From an uncultured Oscillospiraceae bacterium (GTDB lineage Bacteria > Bacillota > Clostridia > Oscillospirales > Acutalibacteraceae): 55,866 nucleotides of DNA. The notes beneath the pieces are model-generated. The model did no database searches and was not told where the DNA came from. It was given only the letters and a program-made list of their open reading frames with translations. This document shows, in pieces, positions 9,506 to 16,959 of this stretch. The position numbers were made by a program, and so were the translations under genes. The stretch covers positions 1 through 55,866 of the forward strand of contig UQRL01000011.1 of the NCBI GenBank assembly GCA_900543555.1. Reading direction: 5' to 3'. Within the stretch, counting starts at the first letter, position 1. The number at the start of each line of letters is the position of its first letter.

Positions 9506-10056
9506 AGCTTCAATGGAAAAGCAGGCTCCACCGCATGGTGGTGGCCGGTGTGTTTGCGGCGCTGCTGGCCGTGCTGTCTCAGATTTCCATTCCTCTGCCC
9601 ACAGGGATTCCTGTTACTCTGCAAACCTTTGCTGTGGCATTGTGCGGGTTTGCCCTGGGTCCGGGGCTGGGGGCCGCCGCTGTGGGGGTCTACTTGGCCT
9701 TAGGCGCAGTGGGGGTTCCCGTGTTTGCGGGATTTTCCGGGGGGATTGGCTCCTTTGTGGGCATGACCGGCGGCTATCTGTGGGCCTTTTTGCCCATGGC
9801 TTTCCTCTGCGGCCTGGGGGCCCGGCAGAAAAACAGGGCCCTGGCCCTGACCGTGGGGTTTTTGGGGCTGGTGGTATGCCACCTGTGCGGCTCTTTCCAG
9901 TTTGCCCTTGTTTCGGCGGTGTCTCCCTGGAATGCCTTCCTGCTGGCCTCAGCCCCCTATTTGCTGAAGGATGCGGCCTCTCTTGTGGCGGCCTATCTGG
10001 CGGCGGCTGCCATCCTGCGCAGCTTGGAGAAAGCCCGGCTGGTGACCCTGGTATGA
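9502..10056 (+). CDS. bioY: Biotin ECF transporter S component BioY, 184 aa
   Basis: This substrate-binding membrane subunit of an energy-coupling-factor transporter imports biotin. Typical BioY features are a hydrophobic protein of about six segments, the early motif SQISIPLPTGIPVTLQTFAV and the Gly-rich FAGFSGGIGSFVGMTGGYL loop. The ATG overlaps the birA stop (ATGA), so translation is likely coupled. No EcfA or EcfT gene is present here; they must be shared modules from elsewhere. Biotin repression by BirA fits the operator upstream. Confidence 0.94.
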   Translation: MKLQWKSRLHRMVVAGVFAALLAVLSQISIPLPTGIPVTLQTFAVALCGFALGPGLGAAAVGVYLALGAVGVPVFAGFSGGIGSFVGMTGGYLWAFLPMAFLCGLGARQKNRALALTVGFLGLVVCHLCGSFQFALVSAVSPWNAFLLASAPYLLKDAASLVAAYLAAAAILRSLEKARLVTLV

Positions 10057-10457
10057 GGCTGCGGGGGCACCATCTGTTCTGCGCCTCTCTGTTTCAGGGC
10101 AAGGGCTATAACGGGGCCTTTGCCGCCCGGATGGAAGAGGTCTTGGCAGCGCTATCCCGTGGAGAGGCGTTTCTCCTCTGTGAAGGCTGCGACAGCCTGT
10201 GTTCCGCTTGCCCCAACTGTCGGCCCGGGGATCAATGTGCCCTGGGAACGGAAGATGCGGCCCGGCGGGATGCCGCCGCCTTCGCGGCTGTGGGGCTTAT
10301 TCCGGGGCAGAGGGTTGTGCCGGAACAAGCAGGGGAGAGGCTTCGCTGTGTCACAGAGGCGCAGTGGAAGTCTGTCTGTAAAGGCTGCCGCTGGCAAAGG
10401 GAAGGTCTCTGCTCCTGGGGGCTTTTCCAAAAAATGAGAAAGCAGCGCTTTGTGTAA
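10053..10457 (+). CDS. DUF1284 domain protein, 134 aa
   Basis: It begins MRLRGHHLFC, the hallmark start of DUF1284 proteins, and has a run of cysteines (CEGCDSLCSACPNC and CKGCRWQREGLC), suggesting a metal or Fe-S site. The biochemical function is unknown. The ATG overlaps the bioY stop (ATGA), making it the third gene of a coupled birA-bioY operon. A strong terminator follows. Linkage to biotin control is seen in the sequence; a role in biotin metabolism is only inferred. Confidence 0.82.
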   Translation: MRLRGHHLFCASLFQGKGYNGAFAARMEEVLAALSRGEAFLLCEGCDSLCSACPNCRPGDQCALGTEDAARRDAAAFAAVGLIPGQRVVPEQAGERLRCVTEAQWKSVCKGCRWQREGLCSWGLFQKMRKQRFV

Positions 10458-10466
10458 TATACTGGA

Positions 10467-10512
10467 AAAGGGAAGCTCCTTTGGAAAAAGCAGGGGCTTC
10501 CCTTTCTTTTTT
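10467..10512 (+). terminator. Terminator of the birA-bioY operon
   Basis: AAAGGGAAGC (10467-10476) pairs with GCTTCCCTTT (10496-10505), followed by CTTTTTTG. Confidence 0.85.
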
Positions 10513-10522
10513 GAAATTTCTC

Positions 10523-10551
10523 TTGCTTTCAAGCGGAGAATATACTAAAAT
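10523..10551 (+). promoter_or_regulatory. Possible distal promoter of the rex operon
   Basis: TTGCTT (10523-10528) and TAAAAT (10546-10551) have a 17-base spacer. It lies about 200 bases before rex in an A/T-rich intergenic stretch with no ORF. It is weaker support than the proximal promoter. Confidence 0.4.
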
Positions 10552-10703
10552 AAGTGTGTATAAATCTGGAATTCTGCTTAAAATTTGTGTGCTTTAAAAG
10601 GCGATTTCATCGTTCTTAACCATCATTTCCCTTCGGTTTAACAAAGGCGGCGAAGTGCACAAATTTAATCGCTATTTTAATATCGGTATATCGCTCCTGC
10701 CAA

Positions 10704-10740
10704 TTTACAATCCGAAGGGGATCTGTTAAAATATTGTCAA
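10704..10740 (+). promoter_or_regulatory. rex promoter overlapping a Rex-type operator
   Basis: TTTACA (10704-10709) and TAAAAT (10727-10732) are 17 bases apart. The -10 lies inside CTGTTAA-AATA-TTGTCAA (10723-10740), which resembles the Rex consensus TTGTTAA-N4-TTAACAA (6 of 7 and 5 of 7 matches per half). Repression at low NADH and release at high NADH would follow the known Rex mechanism. Autoregulation is inferred. Confidence 0.65.
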
Positions 10741-10756
10741 AGTCAGGGGGAAAGAG

Positions 10757-11401
10757 GTGAAGAGTGTGCCGGGCCAGAGTGTTTCCAAGCAAACTTTGCA
10801 GCGGCTTCCCACATATCTCAGTTACCTGAAGGGGCTGCAGGGAGATTCAAAGCACATCTCGGCAACGGCAATAGCAGAAGCGCTGAACATCAACCATGTG
10901 GTGGTGAGAAAGGATCTTGCCTCCATCAGCAGCTCGGGCAGGCCCAAGGTGGGATATGTACGTGAAGACCTTATCCGCGAGCTGGAAGCCTTTTTGGGCT
11001 ATGACAACGCGCAAGACGCCGTGCTGGTTGGCGCCGGCCGGCTGGGAAAGGCGCTGCTTGCCTATGAGGGTTTTGTGGAATATGGTCTAAACATCGTGGC
11101 CGGCTTCGACACGGACCCGTTGGCAGTCAACACAGAAGTGGGCGGGAAGAGAATCCTTCCCATGGACCGGCTGGAAGACCTGTGCCGCCGGATGAAGGTG
11201 CGCATTGGGATTATCACCGTGCCCGGGGAACATGCCCAGGCGGTGTGCAGCCTGTTGATCAAAAGCGGGATATTGGCTGTTTGGAACTTTTCAAACGTCC
11301 ATTTGGACGTGCCTGAGGGGATTCTGGTGCAAAATGAAAATATGGCAGTTCCCCTCGCCATCTTGTCCAACCATTTAAAGGAAAGATTCAGCACAAAATA
11401 A
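10757..11401 (+). CDS. rex: Redox-sensing transcriptional repressor Rex, 214 aa
   Basis: Rex binds operators when NAD+ dominates and releases them when NADH rises. Residues 1-80 form the winged helix, ending in the characteristic VRKDLASISSSGRPKVGY segment. The Rossmann motif VLVGAGRLGKALL is at about 90-102, and the swapped C-terminal helix follows. The start is GTG 10757 behind GGGGGAAAGAGG. Only 22 bases separate it from adhE, a classic Rex target, with no terminator between them. Confidence 0.95.
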   Translation: MKSVPGQSVSKQTLQRLPTYLSYLKGLQGDSKHISATAIAEALNINHVVVRKDLASISSSGRPKVGYVREDLIRELEAFLGYDNAQDAVLVGAGRLGKALLAYEGFVEYGLNIVAGFDTDPLAVNTEVGGKRILPMDRLEDLCRRMKVRIGIITVPGEHAQAVCSLLIKSGILAVWNFSNVHLDVPEGILVQNENMAVPLAILSNHLKERFSTK

Positions 11402-11423
11402 ATAAAAAAGGATGGATCATTTC

Positions 11424-14030
11424 ATGAACACAAATGTGACTTACGAAACTGTGGAGAACTTGGAAACATTCGAGAGAATGCTTGCCCGGGTGCGCGAGGC
11501 GCAGAAAATCTACGCCAGCTACACGCAGGAGCAGGTCGACAAGATTTTCCGCGCCGCCGCTATGGCCGCCAACCTGCAGCGTATTCCCCTGGCCAAGATG
11601 GCCGTAGAGGAGACCGGCATGGGCGTGGTGGAAGACAAGGTCATCAAGAACCACTATGCCGCCGAGTACATCTACAACGCCTACAAGGATACGAAGACCT
11701 GCGGTGTCATCGAGGAGGACAAGGCGTACGGCGTCAAAAAGATTGCTGAGCCCATCGGTGTCATTGGTGCTGTCATCCCCACTACCAACCCCACCTCTAC
11801 TGCTATCTTTAAAACCCTGATCGCCCTGAAGACCCGCAACGCCATCATCATCAGCCCTCATCCCCGCGCCAAGCGGTGCACCATCGAGGCTGCCAAGGTG
11901 GTGCTGGACGCTGCCGTAAAGGCCGGCGCTCCCGACGGGCTGATCGGCTGGATTGATATTCCCAGCCTGGAGCTGACCAACACCCTGATGGCCGAATCCG
12001 ACATCATCCTGGCCACCGGCGGCCCCGGCATGGTGAAGGCCGCTTACTCCTCCGGCACTCCCGCCCTGGGCGTGGGCGCCGGCAATACTCCCGCTATCAT
12101 TGACGACACCGCCGACGTGGTGCTGGCTGTCAACTCCATCATCCATTCCAAGACCTTCGACAACGGCATGATCTGCGCCTCTGAGCAGTCTGTCATTGTG
12201 CTGGACAAGGTCTATAAGGCTGTGAAGGATGAGTTCAAGAAGCGCGGCTGCTATTTCCTCAACCCCGAGGAGACCGAAAAGGTGCGCAAGACCATTATCA
12301 TCAACGGCTCTGTCAACGCCAAGATTGTGGGCCAGAAGGCTCATACCATTGCCGCGATGGCCGGCGTAGAAGTGCCCGAGAACACCAAAATCATCATCGG
12401 CGAAGTGGAGAGCGTGGATATCTCTGAGGAATTCGCCCATGAGAAGCTGTCCCCCGTGCTGGCCATGTACCATGCCAAGGACTTTGACGAGGCTATTGAG
12501 AAGGCCGAGCACCTGGTGGCCGACGGCGGCTATGGCCACACCTCTTCCCTGTACATCAACGTGGCTGAGAAGGAAAAGATGGCTAAGCATCAGGCTGCTA
12601 TGAAGACCTGCCGCATCCTGGTGAACACTCCCTCCTCCCAGGGCGGTATCGGCGACCTGTACAACTTCAAGCTGGCTCCCTCCCTCACGCTGGGCTGCGG
12701 CTCTTGGGGCGGCAACTCCGTCTCTGAGAACGTGGGCGTCAAGCATCTGATCAACATTAAGACCGTTGCCGAGAGGAGAGAGAACATGCTGTGGTTCCGC
12801 ACGCCTGAGAAGGTGTATTTCAAGAAGGGCTGCATGCCCGTGGCTCTCAACGAGCTGAAGACCGAGTACAACCGCAAGAAGGCGTTCATCGTCACCGACT
12901 CCTTCCTGTTTAAGAGCGGCTTCACCAAGAACATCACCGATAAGCTGGACGAGCTGGGCATTCAGTACGCCTGCTTCTACGATGTGGCGCCCGATCCCAC
13001 CCTGGGCTGCGCCATGGAGGGCGTCAAGCAGATCCGCGATTTCGAGCCCGATGTCATCATCGCCCTGGGCGGCGGCTCTCCCATGGACGCTGCCAAGATC
13101 ATGTGGGTGATGTACGAGCATCCCGATGCCGACTTCCAGTCCATGAGCATGGACTTCATGGATATCCGCAAGCGTATTTACAAGTTCCCCAAGATGGGCG
13201 AGAAGGCCATGATGGTGGCCATCCCCACCTCTTCCGGTACTGGTTCCGAGGTCACCCCCTTCGCCATCATCACCGATGAGAAGACCGGCACCAAGTGGCC
13301 TCTGGCAGACTATGAGCTGCTGCCCAACATGGCGATTGTGGACGCCGACAACATGATGACCCAGCCCAAGGGCTTGACCTCCGCCTCCGGTATTGACGTG
13401 ATGACCCACGCCATCGAGGCCTATGTGTCCATCATGGCAACTCCCTTTACCGATGGCCTGGCCCTGAAGGCCATGAAGGCTGTGTTTGATTACCTGCCCT
13501 CCGCCTATGAGAACGGTGCCAACGATCCCTATGCCCGCGAGCGCATGGCCGAGGCTTCCTGCATGGCTGGTATGGCCTTCGCCAACGCTTTCCTGGGTGT
13601 GAACCACTCCATGGCCCACAAGCTGGGCGCTTACCATCACCTGCCCCACGGCGTTGCCAACGCGCTTATCCTCACAGAGGTCATCCGCTACAACGCCGCG
13701 GAAGTCCCCACCAAGATGGGCACCTTCTCCCAGTATCAGTATCCCCATGCCAAGGAGCGCTACGTTGAGGCTGCCCGCTTCTGCGGCATCAAGGGCAAGA
13801 ACGACGATGAGGTCTTCGAGAACTTCATCCAGGCCCTGGAGGACCTGAAGGATAAGATCGGCATTAAGAAGACCATTAAGGATTACGGCGTGGACGAGAA
13901 GTACTTCCTGGATACCCTGGACGAGATGGTGGAGAACGCCTTCAACGACCAGTGCACCGGCGCGAACCCCCGCTATCCCCTGATGAGCGAGATCAAAGAA
14001 ATCTACCTGAAGTGCTACTACGGCAAGTAA
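11424..14030 (+). CDS. adhE: Bifunctional acetaldehyde-CoA/alcohol dehydrogenase, 868 aa
   Basis: AdhE reduces acetyl-CoA to acetaldehyde and then to ethanol, using two NADH. The aldehyde dehydrogenase half (about 1-440) has the catalytic Cys in GMICASEQ near residue 251. The iron-type alcohol dehydrogenase half (about 450-868) has GGGSPMDAAK, SSGTGSEVTPFA and the metal-binding HSMAHKLGAYHHLPHG. Full family length. ATG 11424 is preferred over ATG 11412, which lies inside the AAGGA site. The gene lies in the rex operon and is expected to be induced at high NADH. Confidence 0.96.
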   Translation: MNTNVTYETVENLETFERMLARVREAQKIYASYTQEQVDKIFRAAAMAANLQRIPLAKMAVEETGMGVVEDKVIKNHYAAEYIYNAYKDTKTCGVIEEDKAYGVKKIAEPIGVIGAVIPTTNPTSTAIFKTLIALKTRNAIIISPHPRAKRCTIEAAKVVLDAAVKAGAPDGLIGWIDIPSLELTNTLMAESDIILATGGPGMVKAAYSSGTPALGVGAGNTPAIIDDTADVVLAVNSIIHSKTFDNGMICASEQSVIVLDKVYKAVKDEFKKRGCYFLNPEETEKVRKTIIINGSVNAKIVGQKAHTIAAMAGVEVPENTKIIIGEVESVDISEEFAHEKLSPVLAMYHAKDFDEAIEKAEHLVADGGYGHTSSLYINVAEKEKMAKHQAAMKTCRILVNTPSSQGGIGDLYNFKLAPSLTLGCGSWGGNSVSENVGVKHLINIKTVAERRENMLWFRTPEKVYFKKGCMPVALNELKTEYNRKKAFIVTDSFLFKSGFTKNITDKLDELGIQYACFYDVAPDPTLGCAMEGVKQIRDFEPDVIIALGGGSPMDAAKIMWVMYEHPDADFQSMSMDFMDIRKRIYKFPKMGEKAMMVAIPTSSGTGSEVTPFAIITDEKTGTKWPLADYELLPNMAIVDADNMMTQPKGLTSASGIDVMTHAIEAYVSIMATPFTDGLALKAMKAVFDYLPSAYENGANDPYARERMAEASCMAGMAFANAFLGVNHSMAHKLGAYHHLPHGVANALILTEVIRYNAAEVPTKMGTFSQYQYPHAKERYVEAARFCGIKGKNDDEVFENFIQALEDLKDKIGIKKTIKDYGVDEKYFLDTLDEMVENAFNDQCTGANPRYPLMSEIKEIYLKCYYGK

Positions 14031-14051
14031 TTAAACGGAGGAGTTTTCACT

Positions 14052-14804
14052 ATGAAACTGGAAAAGGTAATCGCAGTTCGCAATTCCAAGACCATCTACC
14101 GGGACGGCGGCCTTGTTATCAAGGTGTTTGACGAGGGCTACTCCAAGGCTGATATCCTCAACGAGGCCCTGAACATTGCCCGTGTGGAAGAGACTGGCCT
14201 GCCCATTCCCGCTCTGGAAGAGGTCACCAAGATCGACGGCAAGTGGGCCATTGTCACCGACTATGCCGAGGGCAAGACCATTGCCCAGCTGATGGCTGAA
14301 AACCCTGAGAAAAAGGATGAGTACCTGGAGAAGTTTGTGGACATTCAGATCGAGATTCAGTCCAAGACCTGCCCCATGCTCAACCGCCTGAAGGAAAAGA
14401 TGAAGCGGAAGATTGCCCAGACCGGTCTGGACGCCACCACCCGCTATGAGCTGGATTCCCGCCTGGCCTCCATGCCCAACCACAACAAGGTTTGCCACGG
14501 CGACTTCAACCCCACCAATGTGGTGATCTCTCCCGATGGCGAAAGCTGGTCCGTGCTGGACTGGGCCCATGTGACCCAGGGCAACGCCAGCGCCGATGCC
14601 GCCCGCACCTACCTGCTGTTCTGGCTGGCCGGCGATATTGAGACTGCCGAGAAGTATCTGGACCTGTTCTGCAAAAAGACCGATACCGCTAAGCAGTATG
14701 TGCAGAAGTGGCTGCCCATCGTGGCTGCTTCCCAGTCTGTGAAGGGCAAGCCCGAGGAGCGCGAGTTCCTCATGCACTGGGTCAACGTGGTGGAGTACGA
14801 ATAA
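14052..14804 (+). CDS. APH/choline-kinase-fold phosphotransferase, 250 aa
   Basis: This protein has the aminoglycoside-phosphotransferase/protein-kinase-like fold. Seen are an N-lobe with IKVFDEG (candidate ATP Lys), the catalytic loop CHGDFNPTNVV (Asp near residue 154) and the metal-binding VLDWAHVTQG. It is much closer to small-molecule or protein kinases of unknown role than to resistance enzymes. It sits 21 bases after adhE and upstream of the sensory hydrogenase/phosphatase genes, so it may oppose the phosphatase. That pairing is a hypothesis. The substrate is unknown. Confidence 0.8.
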   Translation: MKLEKVIAVRNSKTIYRDGGLVIKVFDEGYSKADILNEALNIARVEETGLPIPALEEVTKIDGKWAIVTDYAEGKTIAQLMAENPEKKDEYLEKFVDIQIEIQSKTCPMLNRLKEKMKRKIAQTGLDATTRYELDSRLASMPNHNKVCHGDFNPTNVVISPDGESWSVLDWAHVTQGNASADAARTYLLFWLAGDIETAEKYLDLFCKKTDTAKQYVQKWLPIVAASQSVKGKPEEREFLMHWVNVVEYE

Positions 14805-14867
14805 TCCGCCTCTGCGTTTTCACAAGCCCTGTACAACAGCCCTTTAAGCAAATCTGAAGAGAGCTTT

Positions 14868-14891
14868 CCGCTCCGCCAGGGGGCGGGGCGG
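14868..14891 (+). promoter_or_regulatory. GC-rich intra-operon hairpin before the [2Fe-2S] gene
   Basis: CCGCTCCGCC (14868-14877) pairs with GGCGGGGCGG (14882-14891) around AGGG with one G-T wobble. There is no T-run, so it is more likely an RNA-stability or processing element than a terminator. Confidence 0.5.
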
Positions 14892-14944
14892 AGGCCTCCT
14901 TCTTAAATTGAATCTGAATGCACTCTTTCTAGGAGGAATTTACC

Positions 14945-15187
14945 ATGAAATGTACTATTTGCATCGGAAGCTCCTGCCATCTGAAGGGCTCCCGCCAGAT
15001 TGTGGAAGAGCTCCAGTACCTTGTAAAGGAACACCACCTGGAGGATAAGGTCGAGCTGGGCGGCACCTTCTGCATGGGCAACTGCGTCAACGGCGTCAAT
15101 GTTACCCTGGATGACAAGCTGTATTCTCTCTCCCCTGAGACCACCAAGGATTTCTTCGAGAAGGAGATCCTTCCCAAGGTACAATAA
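14945..15187 (+). CDS. Thioredoxin-like [2Fe-2S] ferredoxin (NuoE/HfsA-like), 80 aa
   Basis: This small protein resembles the C-terminal thioredoxin-like [2Fe-2S] half of NuoE. Cys6, Cys11, Cys43 and Cys47 form the expected C-x4-C and C-x3-C pairs (CIGSSC and CMGNC). It probably passes electrons to or from the neighbouring hydrogenase-type proteins. An AGGAGG site precedes the ATG. It is the first gene of a four-gene group matching, from memory, the hfs-type clusters of Clostridia. The exact partner is inferred. Confidence 0.85.
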   Translation: MKCTICIGSSCHLKGSRQIVEELQYLVKEHHLEDKVELGGTFCMGNCVNGVNVTLDDKLYSLSPETTKDFFEKEILPKVQ

Positions 15188-15202
15188 AAAAAGCCCAGAA
15201 CA

Positions 15203-15250
15203 CGGGAAGCTCCATCACGGCAATCGCCTTGATGGAGTTTGCCGTACCCG
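15203..15250 (+). promoter_or_regulatory. Leader with mutually exclusive hairpins before the sensory hydrogenase gene
   Basis: CTCCATCA (15210-15217) pairs with TGATGGAG (15230-15237). CGGCAA (15218-15223) can instead pair with TTGCCG (15239-15244). The strands interleave with almost no linker, so both helices cannot form together. CGGG/CCCG closes the outside. It may be an attenuation or translation-control switch. No known riboswitch class is recognised. Confidence 0.4.
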
Positions 15251-15285
15251 GCCCCTTATTTTGCTAAGCGAGAGGTTGTTCCCAC

Positions 15286-16959
15286 ATGGCTGAATACTTA
15301 AAGTTAAAAAAGTCAAATTGCGTAAACTGCTATAAGTGCATCCGGCACTGTCCCGTGAAGTCCATCAAGTATTCCACGGGCCAGGCGCAGATTGTCAGCG
15401 ATGAGTGCATTCTGTGCGGCCAGTGCTTTGTGGTATGTCCCCAGAACGCCAAGGAGATCCGCAACGACGTGCCCAGTGCCATCGAGCTTTTAAAGAGCGG
15501 CCCGGTCATTGCCAGCGTGGCTCCCTCGTTTGTGGCCAACTATCCAGGCGCCACCATTGCCACCATGGGGAAGGCCCTGAAGCAGCTGGGCTTTACCGCT
15601 GCGGAAGAGACGGCTGTGGGCGCGTCCATTGTGAAGACCGAGTATGAAAACATCATCCACGAGGGCAAGCAGGAGGTCATCATCTCTACCTGCTGCCATT
15701 CTGTCAACACCCTGGTGGAGAAGTATTACCCCGAGGTGCTGCCCTACTTGGCCACGGTCCTGTCTCCCATGCAGGCCCACTGCCAGAAGATCAAGCAGGA
15801 GCATCCCGGCGTGAAAACTGTCTTCATCGGACCCTGCATTTCCAAAAAAGCGGAGGCCGAGGCTTACCCCGGCACAGTGGACTGCGTCCTCACCTTTGAA
15901 GAGCTCTCTGACTGGCTCAAGCAGGAAGGGGTCTCTATCGAGCAGGGAGAGGACCACCTGGAGGAGAGCCGGGCCCGGTTGTTCCCCACCTCTGGCGGCA
16001 TCCTGCGCACTATGAACTGCGATTCCCCCGACTATACATATATGGTGGTGGATGGCATTGAGAATGTGCTGGCTGCCCTGGATGACATCAAAGAGGGGCG
16101 CCTGAAGAAGTGCTTTATTGAAATGTCCATTTGCGCAGGCAGCTGCATCAGCGGCCCAGCCATGGAGCGCGAAAAGCGCCGTCCCATTACAGACGCTATT
16201 GCAGTGAACCGCTATGCCGGCAAAAAGGATTTTGCAGTCGAACAGCCTTCCAGCAAGGACCTGATTAAAGATCACCGGTTTATCGGGCTGCACCGCCAGA
16301 TGCCCGGCGAGAAGGAGATTCAGGAGATCCTTCGGAAGATGGGCAAGAATACCCCCGAGCAAGAGCTTAACTGCGGCGCCTGCGGTTACAATACCTGCCG
16401 CGAAAAAGCGATTGCCGTCTATCAGGGCAAGGCCGATATCAACATGTGCCTGCCCTTCCTGACCCAGAAGGCGGAGAGCTTCTCTGACACCATTATCAGC
16501 ACCTCGCCCAACGGCATCATGGTCCTCAACGAGGACCTGGAGGTGCAGCAGATCAATTCCGCCGCCTGCCAGATTGTGAATATCCGCCATGCCTCTGACG
16601 TGCTGGGGGACCAGGTCATCCGCATCCTCGACCCCAAGGTGTTCCTGGATGTGATGTCCACTGGCCGCAGCGTGCGGGATGAGAAGGTCTATCTTGCCGA
16701 ATACAAGCGTTATGTGGAGCAGACCGTCATCTATGACAAGAGCTACCACATCATTATCTGCATCATGCGTGATGTCACCGAGGAAGAGCGGGAGCGCATG
16801 AATAAGGAAAAGATCAGCCAGCAGACCATCGAGATGACGGACCGGGTCATCGAGAAGCAGATGCGCATGGCCCAGGAGATCGCCTCCCTGTTGGGCGAGA
16901 CGACCGCCGAGACCAAGATCGCGCTGACCAACCTGAAGGATTCCTTAGGCGATGAATAA
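15286..16959 (+). CDS. PAS-containing sensory [FeFe]-hydrogenase-type protein (HydS/HfsB-like), 557 aa
   Basis: Domains in order: two [4Fe-4S] motifs (NCVNCYKCIRHCP and CILCGQCFVVCP, residues 10-55); an H-cluster domain (to about 330) with STCCH (Cys136-137), GPC (Cys184) and CAGSC (Cys283 and 287); an FeS domain CGACGYNTC near 364-390; a PAS domain (about 395-500); and a coiled-coil-like tail. All four predicted H-cluster cysteines are present, but loop 1 is TCCH, not TSCCP, and loop 3 is non-canonical. This matches group C sensory hydrogenases. It overlaps the phosphatase gene by eight bases, suggesting a signalling pair. Confidence 0.88.
   Translation: MAEYLKLKKSNCVNCYKCIRHCPVKSIKYSTGQAQIVSDECILCGQCFVVCPQNAKEIRNDVPSAIELLKSGPVIASVAPSFVANYPGATIATMGKALKQLGFTAAEETAVGASIVKTEYENIIHEGKQEVIISTCCHSVNTLVEKYYPEVLPYLATVLSPMQAHCQKIKQEHPGVKTVFIGPCISKKAEAEAYPGTVDCVLTFEELSDWLKQEGVSIEQGEDHLEESRARLFPTSGGILRTMNCDSPDYTYMVVDGIENVLAALDDIKEGRLKKCFIEMSICAGSCISGPAMEREKRRPITDAIAVNRYAGKKDFAVEQPSSKDLIKDHRFIGLHRQMPGEKEIQEILRKMGKNTPEQELNCGACGYNTCREKAIAVYQGKADINMCLPFLTQKAESFSDTIISTSPNGIMVLNEDLEVQQINSAACQIVNIRHASDVLGDQVIRILDPKVFLDVMSTGRSVRDEKVYLAEYKRYVEQTVIYDKSYHIIICIMRDVTEEERERMNKEKISQQTIEMTDRVIEKQMRMAQEIASLLGETTAETKIALTNLKDSLGDE

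Noticed and set aside
11388..13748. 786-codon minus-strand frame opposite adhE
   Set aside because: Gly/His/Val-rich shadow of adhE; the plus strand is unambiguous.
14052..14804. Aminoglycoside resistance gene
   Set aside because: The fold matches, but its place inside a redox operon and its general sequence do not support a resistance role.
15210..15244. H-type pseudoknot in the sensory hydrogenase leader
   Set aside because: A one-base linker cannot span an 8-bp helix, so alternative hairpins are more likely than a pseudoknot.
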